DNA of 64,000 nt from RUG14223 sp051881075 (lineage in GTDB: Bacteria; Bacillota; Clostridia; Oscillospirales; Acutalibacteraceae): contig JBJEPE010000003.1 in assembly GCA_051881075.1 (NCBI GenBank), positions 31,828-95,827 on the forward strand. The letters are read 5' to 3'. This document shows, in pieces, positions 51,389 through 60,955 of this stretch; position 1 is the stretch's first letter, and each line of letters opens with the position of its first letter. Under the pieces are notes generated by a model. It was not told the origin of the DNA. It ran no database searches and saw nothing but the letters and a program-made list of their open reading frames with translations. The position numbers were made by a program, and so were the translations under genes.

Positions 51389-51889
51389 ATGTCCGTAAAG
51401 GAGTTTGTTGAGGATAAGTGTTCAGAGTTCTGCGTTGATATAGACGATACGACGCTCAACAAGACTTATAGAAACAATCAGCCAATATGTTAATTCGCCA
51501 ATTCAATTTATAGCAATTTCAAACCTTGTGAATATATTGAGCACGAATCAACCGGACACGATGGAGTGTTCTTTGTGTCACCATCGGATGTAGATGCTTA
51601 CTTGTCAATTTATCAACCTATGCAACTAAGAGATACTCGAAAAACATCTGTGAATTCTATGTATCCCGTAATGAATCTTGGTGAATGTAAGGGTTTGACT
51701 TTTGAAAGAGTGTTGATTTATCCTACCTCAAAGATGATAGATTGGGTGTTGGATCATAGTAAAGAAATGAAGCCGCAAAGTAAATCAAAATTCTATGTTG
51801 GTATCACTAGGGCAAAACATAGTGTGGCGATAGTCTTTAATAACAAAAAAGGAATTACCTTACCGGGAATAATTAACTTTACATTATAA
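51389..51889 (+). pseudogene. UvrD-family helicase, C-terminal remnant with in-frame stop
   Basis: The frame from ATG 51389 reads MSVKEFVEDKCSEF...T-Y-R-N-N-Q-P-I-C, hits TAA at 51491-51493 and continues in the same frame F-A-N-S-I-Y-S-N-F to 51889. The rest has the UvrD C-terminal motifs G-E-C-K-G-L-T-F-E-R-V-L-I-Y-P and K-F-Y-V-G-I-T-R-A-K-H-S-V-A-I-V. T-Y-R-N-N is helicase motif IV-like. ATPase motifs I-III are missing. It resembles UvrD-type helicases such as those of Gabija-like systems, but is clearly decayed: no N-terminus and one nonsense codon. Confidence 0.85.
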
Positions 51890-51890
51890 G

Positions 51891-51923
51891 AAAGTCGGGG
51901 GACATACATCTGCCGACTTTTTA
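51891..51923 (+). terminator. intrinsic terminator
   Basis: Stem AAAGTCGG / CCGACTTT followed by a T-run, directly after the helicase remnant. A separate 15-bp hairpin (51950-51982, one mismatch, 3-nt loop) follows. Confidence 0.8.
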
Positions 51924-52027
51924 AATGTTATCAAAAATTTCGTGAATGCCCAAAGTGAATTCCACTGTGGAATTTACTTTGGTCATTTACTATCGTGTCC
52001 TTTTATATAAAATTAATACCGTATTTA

Positions 52028-52056
52028 TTGACAAAAAAGTTGCAATATAGTATAAT
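52028..52056 (+). promoter_or_regulatory. consensus promoter of the polysaccharide operon
   Basis: TTGACA and TATAAT, both perfect, with a 17-bp spacer. Transcription would start near 52063, giving a ~225-nt leader before the first gene. Confidence 0.88.
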
Positions 52057-52177
52057 TATAGTGCTAAATTGGGTAAATAATATAATTTTTTACAAAATAA
52101 TGGATATTAAATATATCATTTTTTAACAATGATTTTTTGTGACAATATAAATATCATTTTTAAGGGGAAAAATCTGA

Positions 52178-52248
52178 AACGCTTGTTAAGGTGACTTACG
52201 GTAGGCGATTTTATGTTGATGACTATACCGCAGAGCGTTGCTGTTTTT
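52178..52248 (+). promoter_or_regulatory. hairpin in the polysaccharide operon leader
   Basis: AACGCT (52178-52183) pairs AGCGTT (52234-52239), with an inner CGGTA (52199-52203) / TACCG (52226-52230) stem; five T follow (52244-52248). It could be an attenuator or a site for an antitermination factor. Recognised by pairing only. Confidence 0.4.
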
Positions 52249-52288
52249 CCTTTGTTTACGTATAGTAAGTATAGAAACGGTGATAAGT

Positions 52289-53497
52289 ATGATGAATATA
52301 AAATTTTCTCCTCCTGATATTACCGAGCTTGAGATAAACGAGGTCGCCGAAACATTGCGTTCCGGCTGGATAACAACAGGCCCACGAACTAAGAAGCTTG
52401 AACAGGAGATAGCACAGTACACTGATGTAAACAGGTGTGTATGTCTTAATTCTCAGACTGCCTGTGCGGAAACAGCCCTAAGAATAATAGGGATAAAACC
52501 CGGTGATGAGGTTATTACCTCTGCCTACACATATACCGCAAGTGCGTCGGTAATTTGTCATATGGGTGCTACGCCTGTGCTTATAGATACACAGAAAAAC
52601 AGCTTTGAGATGGATTACGATAAGCTGGAAGCCGCAATAAACGAACGCACAAAGGTAATAATCCCCGTTGACTTGGGCGGTGTGCCATGTGATTATGACA
52701 GGATTTTTGAAATAGTAGAGAGAAAGAAGCACCTTTTTAAGCCTGAGAACGATATACAGAAAGCTATAGGCCGTGTAATAATCTCGGCAGATGCGGCGCA
52801 CTCATTCGGTGCAAAGAGAAACGGCAAAGCAATAGGCAGTATAGCGGATTTTTCTTCTTTCTCGTTTCACGCAGTTAAAAACTTTACGACCGCTGAGGGC
52901 GGTGCGCTTACATGGCGAACGATTGACGGTATATCGGATGATGAAATTTACAAAACAGCACAGCTTTTATCCCTGCACGGACAGTCAAAGGACGCATTGG
53001 CTAAAACAAAGCTTGGCGCATGGGAGTACGATATAATAGGTCCATGGTATAAGTGCAATATGACTGATATTATGGCAGCTATAGGACTTGCACAAATGCA
53101 AAGATATGACGGTATGTTAAAGCGAAGAGAAGAGATCATCGCACGTTATAACGATGCTTTTGTACCGCTTGGCATAGAGGTTTTACCGCATTATACCGAC
53201 AGTTATGCTTCGTCAGGACATCTGTATATTACCAGAGTACCGGGTATAACCACAGAACAGCGTAATGAGATAATCACTAAGATGGCACAGCTTGGCGTTG
53301 CGTGTAACGTACACTATAAGCCGTTGCCTATGCTCACAGCTTATAAAAATCTTGGGTTTGACATAAAGGATTACCCTAATGCTTATGAGCATTTTGCAAA
53401 TGAAATAACGTTGCCGCTTCATACCTGCCTTAAGGATGAAGAGGTTGACTATGTAATAGAATGTTTCACAAGGGTTTTGAGTGAATATAAGAAATGA
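52289..53497 (+). CDS. DegT/DnrJ/EryC1/StrS-type sugar aminotransferase
   Basis: A 402-residue PLP enzyme; start placed at ATG 52289 behind GGTGATA, though the frame is open to 52238. The N-terminus reads F-S-P-P-D-I-T-E-L-E and G-W-I-T-T-G-P-R-T-K-K-L-E; the PLP lysine is in F-S-F-H-A-V-K-N-F-T-T-A-E-G-G. These enzymes add an amino group to a keto-sugar on a nucleotide. First gene of the polysaccharide operon; no dehydratase supplying the keto-sugar is seen in the window. Confidence 0.93.
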   Translation: MMNIKFSPPDITELEINEVAETLRSGWITTGPRTKKLEQEIAQYTDVNRCVCLNSQTACAETALRIIGIKPGDEVITSAYTYTASASVICHMGATPVLIDTQKNSFEMDYDKLEAAINERTKVIIPVDLGGVPCDYDRIFEIVERKKHLFKPENDIQKAIGRVIISADAAHSFGAKRNGKAIGSIADFSSFSFHAVKNFTTAEGGALTWRTIDGISDDEIYKTAQLLSLHGQSKDALAKTKLGAWEYDIIGPWYKCNMTDIMAAIGLAQMQRYDGMLKRREEIIARYNDAFVPLGIEVLPHYTDSYASSGHLYITRVPGITTEQRNEIITKMAQLGVACNVHYKPLPMLTAYKNLGFDIKDYPNAYEHFANEITLPLHTCLKDEEVDYVIECFTRVLSEYKK

Positions 53498-53539
53498 CGG
53501 CTAACCGTTGCCGCCGATTAGAAAAGGAAATGGTACATA

Positions 53540-54301
53540 ATGATAAGCGGATTGGTTTCAATAATTACGCCAACATATAATTGCGGAAAATATATTTCCG
53601 AAACCATAGAGTCCGTTTTGGCGCAGACATACACAAATTGGGAAATGATAATTGTAGATGATTGCTCAACGGATAACACCAGAGAAGTTGTTGAAGGCTT
53701 TTCTGCTAATGACAACAGAATAAAATACCATTATCTTGAAGAAAATAAAGGTGCGGCGGTAGCAAGGACGGTAGCAATGAAGCTTGCCGAGGGCGAGTAT
53801 ATGGCATTCCTTGACAGTGATGACCTATGGATGCCCGATAAGCTTGAAAAACAGCTCGCTTTTATGAAGGAGAAGAATTGCGCATTTTCATGTACTACAT
53901 ACAGGCGCATTGATGAGGACGGTAACGAGCTTAGCAAGGGCATAGTAAAAACGATAGAAAAGACCGATTACAAAAGGCTTTTGCTTGACTGTCCCGTAGG
54001 TAATTCATCGGTTATGTATAATGTGGGTGTTATGGGTAAATTTGAGGTACCCGATATTCGCAAGCGCAACGATGATGCGCTGTGGCTTAAAATGCTGAAA
54101 AAAGAGCAGTACATATGGGGTATGCCGGAAGACGATGTTTTAATGAAATACCGTGTACGGAAAGACTCCCTTTCAAGGAATAAGTTTAAAGTAGTAAAGT
54201 ATCATTGGATATTATACAGAGATATTGAACATTTAAGTGTTATACAGTCTATATTCCACATCTGCTGGTGGGGTTTTATAAAGATATTTCACATAAAATA
54301 A
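53540..54301 (+). CDS. family 2 glycosyltransferase
   Basis: A 253-residue GT-A enzyme: V-S-I-I-T-P-T-Y-N-C-G-K-Y-I-S-E-T-I-E-S-V-L-A-Q-T-Y, then V-D-D-C-S-T-D-N-T and the metal-binding D-S-D-D near residue 93. It transfers a sugar from a nucleotide donor to a growing chain on the cytoplasmic face. Ribosome site AAAGGAAA. Sixteen bases upstream of the next transferase. Confidence 0.94.
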   Translation: MISGLVSIITPTYNCGKYISETIESVLAQTYTNWEMIIVDDCSTDNTREVVEGFSANDNRIKYHYLEENKGAAVARTVAMKLAEGEYMAFLDSDDLWMPDKLEKQLAFMKEKNCAFSCTTYRRIDEDGNELSKGIVKTIEKTDYKRLLLDCPVGNSSVMYNVGVMGKFEVPDIRKRNDDALWLKMLKKEQYIWGMPEDDVLMKYRVRKDSLSRNKFKVVKYHWILYRDIEHLSVIQSIFHICWWGFIKIFHIK

Positions 54302-54316
54302 GTTAGGAGTAAGACA

Positions 54317-55429
54317 ATGAGGATCCTGCAGATTTATGACCATATCGGACAGAATTGCGGTATTATGTCTGTGATAATGAATTGGTACAGAAATATTGAT
54401 AAGAGCAGGTTCCAATTTGACTTTTTAGTAAGCTTCGACAGAAAGCCGTCATATGAGGAAGAGATAAAATCATTAGGCGGCAATATATATTACATGAGCC
54501 GTGACCCATCGTTATCAAGTCTGCATTTCTTACGGCTTGTGCGCAGGGTAAAGGCATTTATGCGAGAAAATGCAACAAAATATGATGCCATCCATTTGCA
54601 TACTTCTACGTTTGCATTCCCGTATTTATATTATGCAAAAAAGTACGGGGCTAAATGCAGGATAGTACACGCACACAGCGTATCTTTGGGAAATTCAAGG
54701 CTTTCAAGCATACGCAACAGGTTTATGATAAGGCCTGTAAAGAGTAGTGCAAATTATTTTCTTGCCTGCTCAAACGCAGCGGCGCATTGTTTGTATTCTC
54801 CGCTTAAAATAGATAACTTCAATATTATATTAAACGGTATTGATTTTGATACATATAAGTTCGGCAGTGAAAAAAGAGCCGCTTTGCGTTCACAGCTTGG
54901 ATTAGCTGAGAATGCGCTTGCCGTAGTGCATATCAGCAACATGACGGCGATAAAGAATGTTCCGTTTGTTATACTTACCTTTGCTAAAATGCTTGAAGCA
55001 AAGGCAGATGCAAAGCTGTTTTTAATCGGCAGGGACGAGCTTCCGCAGGACATTAAAGATGCTGTTAGGGCGTGTAATGCAGAGAATAGTATTATAAATT
55101 TAGGCGTGCGGACAGATATACCTGAGCTTTTGCAGGCGTTTGATATATGCCTTATGCCGTCAAGGTCTGAGGGCTTGGGACTTGTTGCCGTAGAGTGTCA
55201 GGCGTCAGGTTTACCTGTAATAACATCTACGGGATTTCCCGATGATATATATGTGACCGGGCTTGCCGTTAGATGTGAGCTTACTGAGGATAAATGGGCG
55301 GCTGCGGCACTTGAGATGGCAGACAAACGCATACTTGATACCGATCTTACCCATGCTGCTGAGGTGTTTGATATCAAGAATATAACACAGCAGCTAGAGC
55401 TTTATTATAAAACAACGGTAGGTGATTGA
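54317..55429 (+). CDS. family 4 glycosyltransferase
   Basis: A 370-residue GT-B enzyme: MRILQIYDHIGQNCGIMSVI at the acceptor domain, and a C-terminal donor site with M-P-S-R-S-E-G-L-G-L-V-A-V-E, the E-x7-E-like retaining motif. Its stop is immediately followed by the EpsG-like start, so the pair is translationally linked. Confidence 0.94.
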   Translation: MRILQIYDHIGQNCGIMSVIMNWYRNIDKSRFQFDFLVSFDRKPSYEEEIKSLGGNIYYMSRDPSLSSLHFLRLVRRVKAFMRENATKYDAIHLHTSTFAFPYLYYAKKYGAKCRIVHAHSVSLGNSRLSSIRNRFMIRPVKSSANYFLACSNAAAHCLYSPLKIDNFNIILNGIDFDTYKFGSEKRAALRSQLGLAENALAVVHISNMTAIKNVPFVILTFAKMLEAKADAKLFLIGRDELPQDIKDAVRACNAENSIINLGVRTDIPELLQAFDICLMPSRSEGLGLVAVECQASGLPVITSTGFPDDIYVTGLAVRCELTEDKWAAAALEMADKRILDTDLTHAAEVFDIKNITQQLELYYKTTVGD

Positions 55430-56578
55430 ATGGGACTTTACATAGTCATTATGGCTAGTATATTGCTTTGCGGCATACCGGTCACAGATACATTGTCTGT
55501 CAGAAAAAATGAACTTGTAAAAAGAACCTATACGATTGTTTTTTTGACTATATTATGGATATTACTTGCATTCAGAGGTGCGACGATAGGCAGCGATACC
55601 GATACTTATATTGGTATATTTGAAGATGCAACACGTTGGGCAGGAAATCACCCTTACGGTGTGGACTACATCAGTGATTTGTTTCACAACACAACAAGAT
55701 ATGAAACGGGCTACATAGTATATAATCGCCTGCTTGCAGGTATTTTTGATGATGTACAGTGGCTTTTTATAATTACGGCAACATTTTGTATGTTCGTTTG
55801 CTATAAGCTGGTTATTAATCATTCGCACAATGTCGCTTTAAGCCTTTTTCTTTTTGTTTCTCTCAGATTATATTACTTTACGATGTCAGGTATGCGGCAG
55901 TGTATAGCTATTTTTATATGTATTTTGGCATATGACTATGTGCGTAAACGAAAGCTGGTACGTTTTTTACTTTTGGTTTTGCTTGCTATGCAGTTTCACA
56001 CCTCAGCAGTTATATTTGTGGTTGTATATCCGCTATCCTTTGTTTCATTTAATTTGAAAACAAGCTTTTTAATTTCGTCATGCGGTGTAGTAGCATTTTT
56101 CGCTTTTGATAAGATTTTGGTTAATGTTCTTAATGTATTACCCGACTATTATGAACACTATACATCTACAGAGAGATTTGAAGAAAATAAGTTAGGCAAT
56201 ATCCTTGTTGCCGCTATACAAATATCATTTTTGCTTATTTCGGTTTTCTCCCGATACGGTAAGCAGAGAAAGCACTACTCTGACAGACTTTTTATCAAAG
56301 AGTACGATGATGAATCTATGATGAAATTCATGGTGCTGATAAGTATTCTACTGAGTATTATATCTCTCAAAGCGACTACGCTTGACAGATTATTCTACTA
56401 CTTCTGGATATTTGCCATAATATATATACCTAACGTTATTGAAGATATGTATTCAAGGAACGATAAGGTTTTTATGAAGATTGCAGTTGCCATAGCTACT
56501 ATGGCATATAACGTCACGATATTGTATTTACGACCTGAATGGTCAAGCGTTACGCCATATATGTTTTTCTGGCAGTAA
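55430..56578 (+). CDS. EpsG-type (Wzy-like) polysaccharide polymerase
   Basis: A 382-residue protein with about ten membrane helices. F-R-G-A-T-I-G-S-D-T-D-T-Y near residue 45 and S-G-M-R-Q-C-I-A near 150 are EpsG/Wzy-type motifs. It likely polymerises repeat units outside the membrane after flipping. Starts at ATG directly after the previous stop. Confidence 0.88.
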   Translation: MGLYIVIMASILLCGIPVTDTLSVRKNELVKRTYTIVFLTILWILLAFRGATIGSDTDTYIGIFEDATRWAGNHPYGVDYISDLFHNTTRYETGYIVYNRLLAGIFDDVQWLFIITATFCMFVCYKLVINHSHNVALSLFLFVSLRLYYFTMSGMRQCIAIFICILAYDYVRKRKLVRFLLLVLLAMQFHTSAVIFVVVYPLSFVSFNLKTSFLISSCGVVAFFAFDKILVNVLNVLPDYYEHYTSTERFEENKLGNILVAAIQISFLLISVFSRYGKQRKHYSDRLFIKEYDDESMMKFMVLISILLSIISLKATTLDRLFYYFWIFAIIYIPNVIEDMYSRNDKVFMKIAVAIATMAYNVTILYLRPEWSSVTPYMFFWQ

Positions 56579-56595
56579 CAGCGGAGGAAATGATT

Positions 56596-57780
56596 ATGAC
56601 GGATTTTTTATTGTACGGCTGCGGCAGCTGTGAAAACCACGGCTGTGAGGCCATAGTAAGAGGTACGGCGGATATTCTCGGCAGTGAATTTTCAGATTGC
56701 AGTATTGTATTATCTAAGCAAGAATATACGCTGGGTATAGACGGAGAATTGAATTTACCTGTAGAAAGGTTTATTTTACAAAAGAAGATGAGCAAGCTTT
56801 CGCCCGCATTTATAATGTCGGGCATAAGCTATATATTAACCAAAAAGCTTAGTGTATATCATAACCGTTTATATAAGGATTTTAACGAATATATAGATAA
56901 AAACAAGCCGGTTGCACTATCTGTAGGCGGTGATAATTACTGCTACGGCCAGCACGGAAGTCTGATTTATCTTGATAAAAGACTAAGAGAAAACGGATGT
57001 AAAAAGGTGCTATGGGGCTGCTCTATAGAGCCAAATTCACTTAGTGACAAAAGCCTTATTGATGACCTTGATGATTTTGACCTTATAGTGGCTCGTGAGC
57101 CGGTAACGGCTAATGCGCTTAAGGAAAATCTGAAAAGAGCAAAAATAGTTATGTATCCCGACCCGGCATTTGCGCTTAAGTCATCTCCTGTAAGCCTACC
57201 CAAAGAATTTAAGGACAAGCATATAGTAGGCGTCAACGTAAGCCCAACAGTAAGCAATATAGTAAACGGTGCAGACATAACCTTAGCGAATTATGAGAAT
57301 ATGATAGAATACATCATACAAAATACGCAATACAGTGTAATGCTGATACCGCACGTTGTATGGCAAAAGAGCAACGACTTAGTGCCGCTTGGACAACTGT
57401 ATGAGAAATTCAGGTCTACCGGCAGGGTATTGCTTATAAATGAATTTAAAGATTGTACGGAGCTTAAGGGCTATATCGCAAAGTGCGATATGTTCATAGG
57501 GGCGAGGACTCACTCTACCATAGCCGCATATTCAAGCTGTGTGCCATGTGTCGTTGTGGGTTATTCAGTTAAGGCTGACGGGATTGCCACTCAGTTATTC
57601 GGTACGACCGATAAATATGTAGTTGCTTCTCAACAGCTTACAGATGATGATGTGCTGACGCAGAGTTTTATTTGGTTAGATAAAAATAAAGAGCAAATAA
57701 AAGAAAAATTACAGAAAATTATGCCGGATTATATAGCAAGTGCGTATAAGGCGGCGAAAGAAATAAGGGAAATTATCTAG
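56596..57780 (+). CDS. polysaccharide pyruvyl transferase-family protein
   Basis: A 394-residue protein (PF04230 type) started at ATG 56596, eight bases after GGAGGA; ATG 56590 is too close to that site. Motifs: Y-G-C-G-S-C-E-N-H-G-C-E-A-I-V-R-G-T at the N-terminus, V-G-V-N-V-S-P, L-I-P-H-V-V-W and G-A-R-T-H-S-T-I-A-A-Y. Members add pyruvate ketals to sugars. It belongs with the FrhB-type iron-sulfur protein further down the operon, a pairing common in surface-glycan loci. Confidence 0.9.
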   Translation: MTDFLLYGCGSCENHGCEAIVRGTADILGSEFSDCSIVLSKQEYTLGIDGELNLPVERFILQKKMSKLSPAFIMSGISYILTKKLSVYHNRLYKDFNEYIDKNKPVALSVGGDNYCYGQHGSLIYLDKRLRENGCKKVLWGCSIEPNSLSDKSLIDDLDDFDLIVAREPVTANALKENLKRAKIVMYPDPAFALKSSPVSLPKEFKDKHIVGVNVSPTVSNIVNGADITLANYENMIEYIIQNTQYSVMLIPHVVWQKSNDLVPLGQLYEKFRSTGRVLLINEFKDCTELKGYIAKCDMFIGARTHSTIAAYSSCVPCVVVGYSVKADGIATQLFGTTDKYVVASQQLTDDDVLTQSFIWLDKNKEQIKEKLQKIMPDYIASAYKAAKEIREII

Positions 57781-57788
57781 GTGAGCTT

Positions 57789-58238
57789 ATGGCAAGAGAT
57801 AGAGTGTATTCGTTTTATTCAGCCGCAAGAAAAATGTATAAATGGCATTTAACACCGCTTGCGGTTTTGATAAGGGCAACAATGCGGATAGTTTTTGCGT
57901 GTGATATTCCTTATAAGGCACAAATCGGAAAGGGAACGCAGTTTCCGCATGACGCACTCGGCGTAGTTATACATCCCTATGCCGTAATAGGTGATAACTG
58001 CCATATAAATCAGAATGTAACAGTAGGTGGCAGAGCCGGCAGAAGCAGGCTGCCGCATATAGGCAATAACGTACTTTTGGGCGCAAATTCAGTTATTTTG
58101 GGAGATATAGATATAGGGGATAATGCAATAGTAGGTGCGGGAGCGGTAGTACTGCACGATGTACCCGAAAATGCTGTGGTTGCGGGCGTACCTGCAAAGA
58201 TTATTCGTATATCCGGAGATAAAGATGAAGTACAATAA
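57789..58238 (+). CDS. hexapeptide-repeat (serine O-acetyltransferase-like) acyltransferase
   Basis: A 149-residue left-handed beta-helix protein with hexapeptide repeats (I-G-K-G-T-Q-F, V-I-G-D-N-C-H-I, I-G-D-N-A-I-V-G-A-G-A-V-V) and the closing V-A-G-V-P-A-K-I-I-R. The short N-terminal helix and H-P-Y-A-V-I-G resemble serine acetyltransferases found in capsule loci. It acetylates a hydroxyl on the glycan or precursor. Its last 14 bases overlap the flippase gene. Confidence 0.9.
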   Translation: MARDRVYSFYSAARKMYKWHLTPLAVLIRATMRIVFACDIPYKAQIGKGTQFPHDALGVVIHPYAVIGDNCHINQNVTVGGRAGRSRLPHIGNNVLLGANSVILGDIDIGDNAIVGAGAVVLHDVPENAVVAGVPAKIIRISGDKDEVQ

Positions 58239-59748
58239 ATTAAAAGTTGGGGTAGCGGTATCGTATTGTGCGGCAGGCATAAGCGTAATAGTATCGCTTA
58301 TATATACCCCGTTTATGTTGCGTATGCTCGGCCAAAGCGAGTATGGCACATATCAGCTTGTCTATGCTGTAGCAGGATATCTCAGTTTGCTGAGTTTCGG
58401 CTTCGGCAGTGCATATATAAAATTTTACAGCGCATACACAGATGAAAACAGAGAGAAAAACATTGCAAAGCTTAACGGAATGTTTCTTACTGTTTTCAGT
58501 GTGCTTGCGGCAGTTTGCTGTGTTGTTGGCTTTGTACTTGTTTTCAACATGGGCGGATTTTTCAAAAATCTGACTGCACACGAGGCTCACACAGCTCAGA
58601 TATTACTTTCTTTTTTGGTAGTAAATGTTGCGCTCACTTTTTTAAACAGTGTATTTGACAGCTACATTACAGCGCATGAGGAGTTTTTCTTTCAAAAGGT
58701 AATTTACCTGATAAAGACTGTTTTAAATCCGATTTTGACCGTACCGTTTTTACTGCTTGGGTTTAAGTCGGTAGTTCTGGTAACTATCACTACATTTCTT
58801 ACAGCCATAAGCCTTGTAATAAATTATCTGTATTGTGTAAAAAAGCTTGGTATGAGGTTTTGCTTTACAGGGCTTGATACATCACTCTTTAAACAAATAG
58901 CGGTATTTTCGTCATTTATTTTTCTGAACATAGTTACAGACCAAATAAACTGGAACTTAGACAGATTTTTACTCGGCGTTTACCGTAGCTCCGCAGAGAT
59001 AGCCGTCTACGGTGTAGCCGCACAGCTTAATACGTACTATATGTCCTGTTCGTCTATAGTATCGACTGTTTTTATTCCCAGAGTAAACAGAATAGTGCTA
59101 CATAAAAATGCTGATGAAGACTTAAATGATATTTTCATTAAAGTAGGCAGAATACAGTTTATGATATTGGCACTCATATGCTCAGGCTTTGTATTTTTCG
59201 GTAAGACTTTTATCCGCCTATGGGCAGGCAGAGGATATGAGCAGGCGTTCCCGATTGCGCTTATCCTGCTTTCTGCGGTTACTGTTCCTATGATACAGAA
59301 TATAGGAATTGAAATTCAAAAAGCCAAAAATCTGCATAAATTCAGAAGTATTATTTACGCTGTTATCGCAGTATGTAATTTGTTATTAAGTATATGGCTG
59401 ACACCCAAGTACGGAATATGGGGATGTACTGTAGGTACGGCGGCATCACTCATAGTCGGTAATATAATAGTAATGAATGTTTACTATCACCGTACCATAA
59501 AGCTTAATATGCTGCGCTTCTGGCGGGGCATAGCAAGTATATTACCGTCACTTGCAATACCTGTCATGTTTGGTGTGATGTATAATAAATTTATAGGTAC
59601 TCAAAGCAAGACGGATTTTGTACTTGGCGTAATGGCATATACCGTAGTGTATGGTATTTCAATTTACTTTTTGGGTATGAACAGCTATGAGCGTAAGCTT
59701 GCCAGAAAACCTATAACTACGCTTGTACGCAGATTTATAAAAAGATAA
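58225..59748 (+). CDS. Wzx-type oligosaccharide flippase
   Basis: A 507-residue protein with twelve to fourteen membrane helices. Start placed at ATG 58225 behind CGGAGAT, inside the end of the acyltransferase gene. The N-terminal T-P-F-M-L-R-M-L-G-Q-S-E-Y-G-T-Y-Q-L is a Wzx/PST hallmark. It moves lipid-linked repeat units outward. A second ORF-wide open stretch upstream of 58225 is shadow. Confidence 0.92.
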   Translation: MKYNKLKVGVAVSYCAAGISVIVSLIYTPFMLRMLGQSEYGTYQLVYAVAGYLSLLSFGFGSAYIKFYSAYTDENREKNIAKLNGMFLTVFSVLAAVCCVVGFVLVFNMGGFFKNLTAHEAHTAQILLSFLVVNVALTFLNSVFDSYITAHEEFFFQKVIYLIKTVLNPILTVPFLLLGFKSVVLVTITTFLTAISLVINYLYCVKKLGMRFCFTGLDTSLFKQIAVFSSFIFLNIVTDQINWNLDRFLLGVYRSSAEIAVYGVAAQLNTYYMSCSSIVSTVFIPRVNRIVLHKNADEDLNDIFIKVGRIQFMILALICSGFVFFGKTFIRLWAGRGYEQAFPIALILLSAVTVPMIQNIGIEIQKAKNLHKFRSIIYAVIAVCNLLLSIWLTPKYGIWGCTVGTAASLIVGNIIVMNVYYHRTIKLNMLRFWRGIASILPSLAIPVMFGVMYNKFIGTQSKTDFVLGVMAYTVVYGISIYFLGMNSYERKLARKPITTLVRRFIKR

Positions 59749-59758
59749 CGAGGTCATT

Positions 59759-60922
59759 ATGATATCAATAACAAATAAATCTCTATGTGTGGGCTGTGGC
59801 GCTTGTGCAGATATTTGCCCACATAAATGTATAAATATGACCTATGACGGTGAGGGCTTCCTATATCCTGTTATAGATGAAAGCAGTTGTATTGACTGCG
59901 GACTGTGTACGGGAGTATGTCCCGTTATCAATGCACCGATACAGGATAATAATATTAAACCAAACGCCTTTGCGCTTATTAATAAAAACGATGACGAAAG
60001 ATTTGCAAGCTCATCGGGCGGAGCATTTCCGCTTCTTGCTAAGATGATGATAAATAACGGCGCCATTGTATTCGGTGCGGTATTTGATGATGAATTTAAT
60101 GTGTTACATTCATCTGCGCAAAGCGTAGAAGATATAAAAAAGCAATGCTCGTCAAAGTATGTTCAGAGTAATACAAACGGCTGTTATAAGCTTGTGAACA
60201 ATTTACTCAAGGAAGGCAAAGAGGTAATGTTTGTGGGCACTCCCTGTCAGGCGGCAGGCCTAAAGCACTACTTAGGCGGTACAGATACGTCAAATTTGCT
60301 TTTGGTTGACTTTGTGTGTCACGGTGTACCGTCACCGGGGGTATGGAAAAAATATTTAAGTGAAAAATTTGATGATATTCATGATATAAAAGATATTAAT
60401 TTTAGATATAAAAAACACGGCTGGAGGGATTTATATTTTAATGCCGGGTTTATAAGCGGCAAGCCTGATGTATGTGAGCCATCAGGCAAAAATGAGTATT
60501 TTATGGGTTTTTTAAAGAATATCACTCTTCGTCCTACCTGCTATGACTGTAAGTTTAAGACGGCAAATCGCATTAGTGATATTACTTTGGCTGACTTTTG
60601 GGGAGTTATGCACGTACTGCCTGAGATGTACGATAATAAGGGATGTTCGCTTATTCTGACGCATACACAGAAGGGCTTGCAGAAAATAAAGGATACAGAG
60701 CCGTATGCCCGTCTTGTAAGCGTTGATTTTGATAAGGCGGCGGCGCATAATACCGCTATATTAAGGTCTGCACCAAAGCATAAGAACAGAGATAAATTCT
60801 TTGATGATTATAAGGCAGGCAAGTCCGTAATACCTGCGCTCAGGGCGGCAGGAAAAGAGCCAATCTATAAGAAATTCGGCGCTGTTATAAGGAAAATATC
60901 TCGCAGAATACTAAGTAAATGA
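59759..60922 (+). CDS. F420-hydrogenase beta-like (FrhB/FdhB) iron-sulfur protein
   Basis: A 387-residue protein with an N-terminal 2[4Fe-4S] ferredoxin region (C-V-G-C-G-A-C-A-D-I-C-P and C-I-D-C-G-L-C-T-G-V-C-P) followed by the FrhB/FdhB C-terminal domain (K-Q-C-S-S-K-Y-V-Q-S, V-F-C-H-G-V-P-S type, here D-F-V-C-H-G-V-P-S). In glycan loci these occur beside pyruvyl transferases and glycosyltransferases, with presumed redox role in sugar modification. Exact reaction unknown. Confidence 0.92.
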   Translation: MISITNKSLCVGCGACADICPHKCINMTYDGEGFLYPVIDESSCIDCGLCTGVCPVINAPIQDNNIKPNAFALINKNDDERFASSSGGAFPLLAKMMINNGAIVFGAVFDDEFNVLHSSAQSVEDIKKQCSSKYVQSNTNGCYKLVNNLLKEGKEVMFVGTPCQAAGLKHYLGGTDTSNLLLVDFVCHGVPSPGVWKKYLSEKFDDIHDIKDINFRYKKHGWRDLYFNAGFISGKPDVCEPSGKNEYFMGFLKNITLRPTCYDCKFKTANRISDITLADFWGVMHVLPEMYDNKGCSLILTHTQKGLQKIKDTEPYARLVSVDFDKAAAHNTAILRSAPKHKNRDKFFDDYKAGKSVIPALRAAGKEPIYKKFGAVIRKISRRILSK

Positions 60923-60955
60923 TAACTGCGATTTAGATTAAAGGGGTAAGAAACA

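Noticed and set aside
51190..51411. 73-codon plus-strand frame overlapping the helicase remnant
   Set aside because: It reads through the hairpin copy and in another frame than the helicase-like peptide; composition is not protein-like.
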